Of a stretch of 64,000 nt of DNA, positions 16,996-23,987 are shown in pieces. The notes below the pieces were generated by a model. The model was given only the letters and a program-made list of their open reading frames with translations, ran no database searches and was not told the origin of the DNA. Origin of the DNA: Paramagnetospirillum magnetotacticum MS-1 (GTDB taxonomy: Bacteria > Pseudomonadota > Alphaproteobacteria > Rhodospirillales > Magnetospirillaceae). Position 1 is the stretch's first letter, and each line of letters starts with the position of its first letter. A program made the position numbers and the translations under genes. The stretch is taken from NCBI RefSeq assembly GCF_000829825.1, contig NZ_JXSL01000033.1:52388-116387 (forward strand), given 5' to 3'.

Positions 16996-17162
16996 CGTCG
17001 CTCGACTTCAGAAAGGATCATCAAAGCTTGATCGAGGGCCGGCATGTCGCTGGCCCTCGATGCGCGTTCCACATGGTTCCGAGCAATATCCAGCGCGGAG
17101 GGACCATGGGCGTGGATCAATTCATCGGCCGCGCGGGACACTGCGTGAGGATCGACGGCCAT
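16968..17162 (-). CDS. Small helical protein of unknown function
   Basis: 64 residues (MAVDPHAVSRAADELIHAHG at the start). It is wholly helical by composition and converges on, and overlaps, the end of the DUF3489-like gene by 28 bp. It lies 9 bp after the HU gene in the same direction, so it is probably co-transcribed with it. No family is recognised with certainty. Confidence 0.5.
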   Translation of the reverse strand: MAVDPHAVSRAADELIHAHGPSALDIARNHVERASRASDMPALDQALMILSEVERRHSAGSSSR

Positions 17163-17171
17163 TGGATCTCC

Positions 17172-17435
17172 CTATTTCTTTAGGGCCGAGGAGGCCTTGA
17201 ACTTGATGGTCGAGGAGGCCTTGATCTCGATGGTCTTGCCAGTCCTGGGGTTGCGGCCCTGGCGAGCGGGGCGCTCCGACTTGGAGAAGGTGCCAAAGCC
17301 GATCAGGCCGAACCGGCCTTCCGTCTTCACGCCGTCCAGAATAGTGGCGATCACGGCATCAACGGCCTCATCGGCCTGAGCGACGGTGCAGCCCGTGGCG
17401 GTGCGGATGGCTTTGGAAATCGCGGTCTTGCTCAT
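17172..17435 (-). CDS. HU/IHF-family DNA-binding protein
   Basis: 87 residues from the ATG at 17,435 (AAGGA upstream). The HU arm motif is clear: GFGTFSKSERPARQGRNPRT, then GKTIEIKASSTIKFKASSAL. The family binds and bends DNA; a prophage copy may help packaging, recombination or repression. A longer frame reaches 17,498 but its extra N-terminus is not HU-like. Confidence 0.92.
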   Translation of the reverse strand: MSKTAISKAIRTATGCTVAQADEAVDAVIATILDGVKTEGRFGLIGFGTFSKSERPARQGRNPRTGKTIEIKASSTIKFKASSALKK

Positions 17436-17494
17436 GTTGTTTTCCTTCCCGGACAAGAATCCCGGAAGAAGACTAAGGGCATAATGCAGACTTG

Positions 17495-17704
17495 TCACCG
17501 GAAGCGTTCAAAGGCCCGCCTCAACAAGTAGCTCCGGATCAGGGAAACCAACGTGAATACCGCGCCGATGGCGAGGTCATCGGCCAAAGTGACGTGGATG
17601 CCGAATGCCGGGAAAACCACGCTCTGGGTCGCAACGGCAATGCCATAGCCCACACCAACATTGGCGAAGGATTCCACCAGTGACATGCGGCGGGATTGGC
17701 TCAT
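17495..17704 (-). CDS. Small membrane protein (DUF7220-like)
   Basis: 69 residues with two hydrophobic segments (VGYGIAVATQSVVFPAFGI and LAIGAVFTLVSLIRSYLL), so an inner-membrane hairpin. Similar small proteins of Rhodobacterales and Rhizobiales prophages sit beside the ParB-type methyltransferase. Its start overlaps the methyltransferase stop by 4 nt. A holin role cannot be excluded but the position is not a lysis cassette. Confidence 0.7.
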   Translation of the reverse strand: MSQSRRMSLVESFANVGVGYGIAVATQSVVFPAFGIHVTLADDLAIGAVFTLVSLIRSYLLRRAFERFR

Positions 17705-18957
17705 GGCTTGCGCTCGGACGTAAGGTCCTCAAAGCTCCGACCGTCGCCCTCCAGGATGGCTTTCTGTCCGGTCAGTTTCTGCCAGCGCCCGATCACCACA
17801 TCCACATAGGCCGGGTTCAGTTCCATGGCGAAGCACACCCGGCCCGTGGTTTCGGCGGCGATCACCGTGGTGCCGCTGCCGGTAAACGGCTCATAGACCG
17901 CATCGCCCTCGGCGCTGTTGTTGAGTATGGGCCGGCGCATACATTCCACCGGCTTCTGGGTGCCGTGAACAGTGGCCTCGTCCTCGTCACCACCCGAGCC
18001 GATAGCCCAGACGGTGGCCTGATCCCGGGCACCTTGCCAATGGCCGGTGCCATTCTTGCGCACGGCATAAATGCAAGGCTCGTGCTGCCAATGGTAGTCG
18101 CCGCGTCCCAGCACGAAGCGGGGCTTCGACCAGATGATCTGGGCCCGCACCTTGAAGTCGTTGGCCTCCAGGCTGTCGGCCACGGTCTTGGCATAGATGG
18201 CCGCATGCCAGACATAGGCGACCTCGCCGGGAAACAAGGCCCAAGCCTCGCTCCAGTCGGCGCGGTCATCATTGGCAACCTTGCCGGTACGAGTGGTGGA
18301 CGAAACGCCAGCCTGGTTGCGCCAGGACGGATCGTATTCCACGCCATACGGCGGATCGGTCACCATCAGGTGGGGCTTGGCTCCCACCAGCAAGCGATCA
18401 ACGTCGGTGGCGACCGTTGAATCACCGCAGAGCAGACGATGCTTGCCCAGGACCCACAGGTCACCAGGCCGGGAAACCGGCTGTTCTGGCGTTTCAGGGA
18501 TTTCGTCCTCGGCAGCGTTGTCGCCCTGGCCCTCGTCATCGAGGGGCGCCATCAGGTCTTCGAGTTCCTGGTCCGAGAATCCCGTCAGAGCCAGATCGAA
18601 CCCATCCTCGTTGAGGGCATGGAGTTCAGCAGCCAGAGCCTCGTCGTCCCAACCGGCATTCAGAGCCAGCTTGTTGTCGGCGATGATGTAGGCCCGGCGC
18701 TGCGCTTCGGTCAGATGATCGATCAGCAGGACCGGCACCGTGTCCAGTCCGAGGGTCTTGGCTGCGGCCAATCGGCCATGGCCCGCGATGATGTTGCCCT
18801 GGCTGTCGGCGAGGACCGGATTGGTCCACCCGAATTCGACGATGCTGGCGGCGATCTGGGCGACCTGGCCGTCCGAATGGGTCCGGGAATTGCGGCCATA
18901 GGGGCGCAGGCGATCGAGCGGCCAGTGCTCGACGGCATCGGGCAATTGATGGGGCAT
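17701..18957 (-). CDS. ParB-domain / N6- or N4-DNA methyltransferase fusion
   Basis: 418 residues. Residues about 10-110 form a ParB/sulfiredoxin-like domain (IAASIVEFGWTNPVLADSQG, NIIAGHGRLAAAKTLGL). Residues 165-410 form a beta-class amino methyltransferase with catalytic DPPYG near 198 and the SAM-binding FTGSGTT near 355, in the order IV then I. An acidic linker joins them. Such fusions are common in prophages and are thought to modify phage DNA against host restriction; the target sequence cannot be read from the protein. No cognate nuclease is adjacent, so it is an orphan. Confidence 0.92.
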   Translation of the reverse strand: MPHQLPDAVEHWPLDRLRPYGRNSRTHSDGQVAQIAASIVEFGWTNPVLADSQGNIIAGHGRLAAAKTLGLDTVPVLLIDHLTEAQRRAYIIADNKLALNAGWDDEALAAELHALNEDGFDLALTGFSDQELEDLMAPLDDEGQGDNAAEDEIPETPEQPVSRPGDLWVLGKHRLLCGDSTVATDVDRLLVGAKPHLMVTDPPYGVEYDPSWRNQAGVSSTTRTGKVANDDRADWSEAWALFPGEVAYVWHAAIYAKTVADSLEANDFKVRAQIIWSKPRFVLGRGDYHWQHEPCIYAVRKNGTGHWQGARDQATVWAIGSGGDEDEATVHGTQKPVECMRRPILNNSAEGDAVYEPFTGSGTTVIAAETTGRVCFAMELNPAYVDVVIGRWQKLTGQKAILEGDGRSFEDLTSERKP

Positions 18958-18962
18958 AGGGC

Positions 18963-19093
18963 GGTAACCGGCTGGGGCTGGTAACTGGGGGCGGTTACCG
19001 AGGCTGATTGCATGGTCCCAGAAGCACGAAAGGCGCGCTGGCTTTGGCCTTGCGCGCCTCAGGTGGGGCTTTCCGGTAACCGGGGTGGTAACT
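18963..19093. repeat. Cluster of five GGTAAC-type repeats
   Basis: In a 256-bp stretch without a gene there are five copies of GGTWACY: GGTAACC at 18,963 and 19,075, GGTAACT at 18,980 and 19,087, and the inverted GGTTACC at 18,993. They form two groups around a GC-rich hairpin (19,031-19,059). Possible roles are operator sites for the methyltransferase promoter, or iterons of a replication or partition site. Confidence 0.5.
19031..19059. terminator. GC-rich hairpin, possible terminator
   Basis: AGGCGCGC (19,031-19,038) pairs with GCGCGCCT (19,052-19,059) around a 13-nt loop. It lies downstream of the minus-strand gene ending at 19,214 and upstream of the methyltransferase gene. No clear run of T follows on the minus strand, so termination is uncertain. 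Confidence 0.35.
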
Positions 19094-19213
19094 CAGTTTT
19101 CGGGGCTGTCGCTAGCGATCTGGAGCGCCTTGCCCGCCCGCATAGGTTGCGGGCCAGGGAGGACCCGCTTGATCTCTGTGGCCGGAGGGAGGGCGTCGCC
19201 TTCAATCCCCAGG

Positions 19214-19678
19214 CTATGGGCTGACCCTACCACTTTTGGCCCGATTTGTTGCATCCCATGATGTTGCAACAGTGTTGCACGGACTTCTGCCGCTTTGCTG
19301 GGTGTTGAGCCGGGCGGCGATGGTGACCAGGGCATAGGTCCAGCGCCGCCAGGCGGTGGTGCGGTCGCAGCCGAATTCATGGGCGATGGCCTTCCAGGGC
19401 CGACCGCAGGCGCGGTGCCAGACCAGTCGGCTCTCTTCGATCTCCAGCCAGCGTAACCAGCCGAGGGTGACATCCATCTGGTCGATGGCCTTGGCGGAAG
19501 GCGGGCCGGGACGGGCCTGGACCTCGTCCCGGCCGAATGCATCCCAATAGTCCCGGACGATTTCCGGCCAAGCGGTGACGTAGCCCTGGACTTTGACCCG
19601 AGGCAGACGGCGAAGCGTCTCTGCGGCTTCCTCCAGGTAGACCGCCACCATCTTCGGCGCCCAATGAAGATCATCCAT
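19214..19678 (-). CDS. Phage helix-turn-helix protein (DUF6362-like)
   Basis: 154 residues from the ATG at 19,678, with GGAGGAG upstream. Core features are WLRWLEIEESRLVWHRACGR followed by PWKAIAHEFGCDRTTAWRRW, a helix-turn-helix, typical of the DUF6362 group found in prophage replication regions. It probably binds DNA. It overlaps the previous small gene by 8 nt. The longer frame up to 19,846 gives a non-matching N-terminus. Confidence 0.7.
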   Translation of the reverse strand: MDDLHWAPKMVAVYLEEAAETLRRLPRVKVQGYVTAWPEIVRDYWDAFGRDEVQARPGPPSAKAIDQMDVTLGWLRWLEIEESRLVWHRACGRPWKAIAHEFGCDRTTAWRRWTYALVTIAARLNTQQSGRSPCNTVATSWDATNRAKSGRVSP

Positions 19679-19868
19679 GCGAGTTCTCCTCCGTCGGGCG
19701 TCGCCCATAAAGTTTTGCTCCCAACTGCCGCACCAGTTCCCGCTCGGGCCAGGTGAGGCGATCGTCGTCTTCGGCAATGACCAGGACGCCACGTTCCTGC
19801 CAGCCATCCCGCTTGACCTGCTCGGGGTCGCGGCGGGTGCCGCCATAGCCGGGCGGGTGCCACCTCAT
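19671..19868 (-). CDS. Small prophage protein of unknown function
   Basis: 65 residues (start MRWHPPGYGGTRRDPEQVKR), overlapping both neighbours by a few bases (4 nt with the RuvC-like gene, 8 nt with the DUF6362-like gene). That tight coupling supports it being a real gene. The segment RLTWPERELVRQLGAKLYGR is helical and basic. No family is recognised. Confidence 0.55.
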   Translation of the reverse strand: MRWHPPGYGGTRRDPEQVKRDGWQERGVLVIAEDDDRLTWPERELVRQLGAKLYGRRPTEENSHG

Positions 19869-20470
19869 CGGACACCTCCCTGGGTGTCGATCAGCCAGGT
19901 CAGGATGGCCAAGGCGTCGGCCTCGTTGTCGTCTTCAGGGTTGAAGCCTTTGGCCCGCATGGCGGCGATGACCGCGTCCTTGCCAGCATTGCCCTTGCCA
20001 GTGGCGTGACGCTTGATGGTGCCGACTGGCACGCCCTGATAGGGGATGTCGTTCAGTTCGCACCAAGCCGAGAGGTGAGCCAGGAATCCGCCATAGAGAT
20101 GGGCCGCGTCGGTGCCGGCGTGGCGACGGACCTCTTCGAAGCAGACCGAGCCGATCTCCTTGGCGCTGTTGAGCAGATGGTCGAGCCAGGAGCGGAACCG
20201 CAGATAGCGCATGCCGCCGCCTTCATAGCGACTGGGCCGGAACTGCATGGTGCCGGAAACGAGGGTGCCGTCGGCCAGGAGCATGGCCCAGCCGGTGGTG
20301 CTGCCCAGGTCGAGGGCCAACACCGCGGATTTGCTGGTGGTGACGGATGTGTCGGGTTCTCCCTTATAACCCGTACACGCGTGCGCGCACGCCCGCGTAA
20401 CGTAGATATAGGAGGGATCCGTCACATCCGTCACCACATTGATTTCATTGCATTCTTTCTTTGAGTGCAT
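19865..20470 (-). CDS. RuvC-like Holliday-junction resolvase
   Basis: 201 residues in the longest frame. The RNase-H-like core starts near residue 50: ALDLGSTTGWA with the first Asp, CFEEVRRHAG with the Glu, and DDNEADALAI with the last Asp pair. This is the layout of phage RuvC-type nucleases that cut branched DNA before packaging. The first 48 residues are unlike the family and overlie an inverted-repeat structure (20,339-20,435). Translation may therefore begin later, for instance at the GTG at 20,323 (giving MLALDLGS), although no ribosome-binding site is seen there; the ATG at 20,470 follows the primase stop by 3 nt. Confidence 0.82.
   Translation of the reverse strand: MHSKKECNEINVVTDVTDPSYIYVTRACAHACTGYKGEPDTSVTTSKSAVLALDLGSTTGWAMLLADGTLVSGTMQFRPSRYEGGGMRYLRFRSWLDHLLNSAKEIGSVCFEEVRRHAGTDAAHLYGGFLAHLSAWCELNDIPYQGVPVGTIKRHATGKGNAGKDAVIAAMRAKGFNPEDDNEADALAILTWLIDTQGGVR
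20339..20435. repeat. Concentric inverted repeat with GC palindrome
   Basis: Outer arms of 13 bp, GGTGACGGATGTG (20,339-20,351) and its exact complement (20,423-20,435), enclose an inner 14-bp perfect palindrome GCGTGCGCGCACGC (20,379-20,392). The two structures share nearly the same centre. The inner part alternates purine and pyrimidine. It lies between the primase gene and the RuvC core, a plausible place for an origin or control element. Confidence 0.6.
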
Positions 20471-20473
20471 GAC

Positions 20474-22828
20474 CTACAACTCCATACCATCGGAGGCATC
20501 AGCCCCTTCGCAAAGCCGGACCCCCCGGAAATGTCGGGCCGTCTTGCTGCGCCACTGTTCCAGCCCCCGATTCACCAGGTTCTCCGCGAATCGCTTGATG
20601 GAGCCGGTGAACTCGCCGTTCGCCTCGGTCCAGTTCTTCCAATCGCCAAACAGCGCCGAGGTGGTTTCGCTGAAGCTGTTCCCGCGCTCGCAGCGCTCAT
20701 CCAGCCAGCGGCCGAAGGCATCCTCGGACTCGAAGTATTCATCGGTGGCGGCCATCACTGCTGCCGGGGGGCGCAGGCCAGTGCGTTGCCACGCCAAGCA
20801 GCCTTCAACGGCCCAGGCGAGAATGCCGTCGCGCTCGGCCAGGAGGCGGTCGGACAATTGCTTGTCGCGCTTGGCAGGAGGGATTGTGATGGTAAAGGGC
20901 ACCATGTGCAGGCGCCGCCGCATGGCCTCATCCACATTGCGGATGGCGGGCTTGTGGTTGCCTGCGACCAGCAGCTTGAACTGCGGGATGAACTCGAAGA
21001 AATCCTGGCGCATGAAGCGGGCGGTGATCTTGTCGCCGCCGGTCAGCGCCTTGAGCTTGCTCTCGGCCCAGCGACGACCCTGCTCCGTCTCGATGGAAGT
21101 CACGATGCGGGCACCCCGCAGTCCGGCCATGTCGGTCGGATGCCGCTCTGACGTGGTCGCCATGAACATGTCCATGGCGGCGACGGTGGCGTAGTCACCC
21201 AGGATGGCCGTCAGGGTGTTGGCGAAGACCGACTTGCCGTTGGCGCCGGTCCCGTAGAGGAAGAACAGCGCATGCTCGCTGGTGACGCCGGTGAGGCAGT
21301 AGCCGGCGACACGCTGGAGGTAATCCTGCAGATCCTTGTCGCCGCCGGTGACGGTGGCTACGAACTGCCGCCAGATCGGACAATCGCCCTGGGGTGTCGC
21401 CATGGTGATCTTGGTCATGGCCAAGGCGCGGTTATGCGGTTGGATCTGGCCGGAATGCAGATCGACCACGCCTCCGGGGGTGTTCAACAGCCAGGGATCG
21501 CGATCCCACACCTCGGTGGTGGCGGCATGGCTGCGATCCGCCCGTGCCAGGCGCTCGACGGCAGCGACCGTCGATGCGGACGACAACTTGGATCTCAACT
21601 TGGCGGAACGGGCGGCGGAAGCGGCATCACGGCAGATGAGCCTGGCCATGTCGTAAGCCAACAGGGTGCTTTCGCGCTCCCAACGACATCCGGTCCAGAG
21701 CAACCATTGACCCCAGCCGGCGACGAAGCGCCAATCCTCGGCATGGGCCTGGGTGAAGGCGGCAGCCAGGGCATCTTCCGTGAAGGCGACGGGCTCGGCG
21801 TCTTCGTCATCCTCGTCCGCGTCGGCAGGATCAGCTCCGTCATGGGCGGCGCCGTGCCGCTGATCACGCTCCCACAGACGTTCGGCTTCGCGTTGCAGCC
21901 GATCCACCGGCCAGGGCGGATCGATCCGGGCCTCGTTGTAGGCGACGATCTCATCCCAGGCATCTGCCGGGGTGATATGCCCCTCGCGGCAACGCCGGAT
22001 CCAATAGCCCATCACCCGCGACAGCGCGTCGAACCGAGTGGTGCCATCCATGCCGCCTTCACGGATCTGCTGGCTGAACAGGTCGGTGACCGAGCCGCGG
22101 GCAGTGCCGGCGTCATTGAAGTCGAGCCACGAGGAGCCTTCGCCATCCAAGGGAGGCATGGCCAGAACGGCCTCCACCAACTCGCCCAGGTCGCGCTCGA
22201 TCGGACCGGTGGACAAGATTTCGACCAGGCGCCTACAGCCGTTTTTGGCGTGGATGGTGCCTGCGACCCGGATGGGCTGATGGGCTGAACGGAAAGAGGG
22301 GTCACCGCCGACCTTGGTGGCGATGATGTGACGGACCCGGCAGACTGTGGTGATGTCGTCGCCTTCAGCCGGTTCAGTCAGGCGCCAATAGAGGTGGAGC
22401 TTGCGCTGGCCTTCCGGCGTGACGCCGCCTGAGGCCACTTCCATGGTGGCCGGGCCGATATGGCGGATCAGGTGGTCGCGCTTGGCGGCGATGTCCCCGT
22501 GATCCAGGTCGACCAGGACCACCTGGGTCTGGACCACATCCTCGGACTTGGCCGAGCCGGGCTTGGCTACGGTGCCGGGGACCACATAGATGGCCATGTC
22601 GCCATGGGCCGCCCAATTGGCTTGGCGGATCAGATTGGCTGCGAGGTCATCGTCGGCTTCCAGGAAGGGGGTATGCGAGGGCTGGGCCTCATCGGTGCCC
22701 TTTTCCGGCAACGCCCGCACCGGCACCCAGCCGTCACAATAACCGAACAGCACCTCGGCATAGGCCGTGATCATGGCGGGATCGGGCTCGGTGCCGTCCA
22801 CGATGGAAACCGGGGTCTGCGCGGTCAT
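20474..22828 (-). CDS. P4-family primase-helicase
   Basis: 784 residues from the ATG at 22,828, which overlaps the nuclease stop as ATGA. The N-terminal half has a RepB/primpol-like region (QTQVVLVDLDHGDIAAKRDH, then SGGVTPEGQRKLHLYWRLTE and GGDPSFRSAHQPIRVAGT). The C-terminal half is an SF3-type helicase with FLYGTGANGKSVF near residue 524, IVTSIETEQGRRWAESKLKA and KLLVAGNHKPAIRNVDEA. This is the D5/P4 replication protein that primes and unwinds the phage genome. Confidence 0.93.
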   Translation of the reverse strand: MTAQTPVSIVDGTEPDPAMITAYAEVLFGYCDGWVPVRALPEKGTDEAQPSHTPFLEADDDLAANLIRQANWAAHGDMAIYVVPGTVAKPGSAKSEDVVQTQVVLVDLDHGDIAAKRDHLIRHIGPATMEVASGGVTPEGQRKLHLYWRLTEPAEGDDITTVCRVRHIIATKVGGDPSFRSAHQPIRVAGTIHAKNGCRRLVEILSTGPIERDLGELVEAVLAMPPLDGEGSSWLDFNDAGTARGSVTDLFSQQIREGGMDGTTRFDALSRVMGYWIRRCREGHITPADAWDEIVAYNEARIDPPWPVDRLQREAERLWERDQRHGAAHDGADPADADEDDEDAEPVAFTEDALAAAFTQAHAEDWRFVAGWGQWLLWTGCRWERESTLLAYDMARLICRDAASAARSAKLRSKLSSASTVAAVERLARADRSHAATTEVWDRDPWLLNTPGGVVDLHSGQIQPHNRALAMTKITMATPQGDCPIWRQFVATVTGGDKDLQDYLQRVAGYCLTGVTSEHALFFLYGTGANGKSVFANTLTAILGDYATVAAMDMFMATTSERHPTDMAGLRGARIVTSIETEQGRRWAESKLKALTGGDKITARFMRQDFFEFIPQFKLLVAGNHKPAIRNVDEAMRRRLHMVPFTITIPPAKRDKQLSDRLLAERDGILAWAVEGCLAWQRTGLRPPAAVMAATDEYFESEDAFGRWLDERCERGNSFSETTSALFGDWKNWTEANGEFTGSIKRFAENLVNRGLEQWRSKTARHFRGVRLCEGADASDGMEL

Positions 22829-23583
22829 GCCCAGCACCTCGTTTTCCAGGGGCAGAACCGGCACTCGAAGTAGTCGGGATCGGAGCTCATGCGCGGCAGC
22901 AATTCGCCGGCATCGGTCGCCTGCAGGATGCGTACCGCTCGGTCACTGATACGCTGGGCCAGTTCCCCGTCGAAGGACACCAGTTCGTGGTGCAATTCGG
23001 CGGTGTCCTTGTTGATGGCCGTGAACAGCGCCGGGTTGGCGGAGATACCGGGGACCGTGCCTTCCATGTAGGCCTGGTACAGAGCGATCTGCGCCGCGTA
23101 GACCGGCTTGGAGACGGTGACACCCTTGGCCACCGTTTCGCGCCAGTTCTTCGCGTTCATCGTCTTGCATTCCCACAAGGCGGGATAGCCCATCCCGGGT
23201 ATGACCGGGCCGTCGGCCAGAATGCCGTCCACATGGCCGCGGACCTGGCCACCAGCGACAGAGAAGCCGAACTGCTCGCCGTCGGGCCGGTTGCCCTTGC
23301 GAGTGTAGATGTCGAAGCCGGCCCGCCGCAGCCAGCGGATCGCGACATCTTCCAGGGCATGGCCGATGGCGAAGATGCGAAGTGTCTGGCCGTTGAAATC
23401 GGCACCGGAATCCTTGGGCGCGCCCGCGAATTCGAACTGCAATGCCCGCTCGCAGGAATGTCCCAGACGGGAGCCGCCGAGATAGGCACGCGGCGGTGTC
23501 GCATCCCGGTCGGCAATCAGTCCGGAATCGATCAGGGCATTGATGCGTTCGGCAATGCTGGGCTGGTGATTGAAATCCAACAT
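22825..23583 (-). CDS. PD-(D/E)XK exonuclease, Cas4/RecB-like
   Basis: 252 residues. Active-site pattern: GHVDG near residue 114 and ALWECKT near 138 (the E-x-K), preceded by a helix ending in GHALEDVAIRWLRRAG. Cysteines at SCERAL near 44 and the C-terminal CRFCPWKTRC could hold an iron-sulphur cluster as in Cas4/AddB-type nucleases. Together with the ATPase at 26,279 it suggests a phage recombination system. It overlaps both neighbours by 1-4 nt. Confidence 0.88.
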   Translation of the reverse strand: MLDFNHQPSIAERINALIDSGLIADRDATPPRAYLGGSRLGHSCERALQFEFAGAPKDSGADFNGQTLRIFAIGHALEDVAIRWLRRAGFDIYTRKGNRPDGEQFGFSVAGGQVRGHVDGILADGPVIPGMGYPALWECKTMNAKNWRETVAKGVTVSKPVYAAQIALYQAYMEGTVPGISANPALFTAINKDTAELHHELVSFDGELAQRISDRAVRILQATDAGELLPRMSSDPDYFECRFCPWKTRCWA

Positions 23584-23984
23584 CAGAACGGTATCTCCCT
23601 GCTGTCGGACGCGGCGGTGGCGCGCATGGCGTCCTGAAATCCCTCGACGGCGGCCTCGATCAGGCTCAGCACTTGAGCCTCGGAGAGGTCGGCCAGGCGC
23701 TTGTCCCAGCCGATTTCGTCCATCAATTCGGCAACCAGCTTCATGGCGGCGCGGATCGCGGCCTGTTCCTGCTCGGTGAGGTCAACCATGGCCGGAGATC
23801 TCCGCGCCAATCGTGACCAAAAGCCCTGGCAGGCTTTGGAGCAGAACCAGACCGAGGGCCGAGGCCGCTTCGATCGCACCGGGTCTCGCCAGCCAAATCC
23901 ATGAGCAGGCTGCCGGCAGACCGCACACAGCACTCCACGCGGGTGCCATTGGCGCAGGCGGGAAGTGGCTGACATGGGCGCCAT
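23583..23984 (-). CDS. Zinc-finger-like prophage protein (DUF6511-like)
   Basis: 133 residues. The N-terminal half has CAVC and CSKAC separated by about 25 residues, a treble-clef-type zinc site. The C-terminal half (TEQEQAAIRAAMKLVAELMD, then GWDKRLADLSEAQVLSLIEA) matches a conserved helical domain seen in prophage replication regions. The stop overlaps the nuclease start (TGATG). Role unknown, probably nucleic-acid binding. Confidence 0.65.
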   Translation of the reverse strand: MAPMSATSRLRQWHPRGVLCAVCRQPAHGFGWRDPVRSKRPRPSVWFCSKACQGFWSRLARRSPAMVDLTEQEQAAIRAAMKLVAELMDEIGWDKRLADLSEAQVLSLIEAAVEGFQDAMRATAASDSREIPF

Positions 23985-23987
23985 CCA

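Noticed and set aside
19093..19875. A 260-residue minus-strand frame over the DUF6362-like gene
   Set aside because: The protein with a proper helix-turn-helix and ribosome-binding site is in another frame (19,214-19,678); this frame is Arg/Pro/Trp-rich noise.
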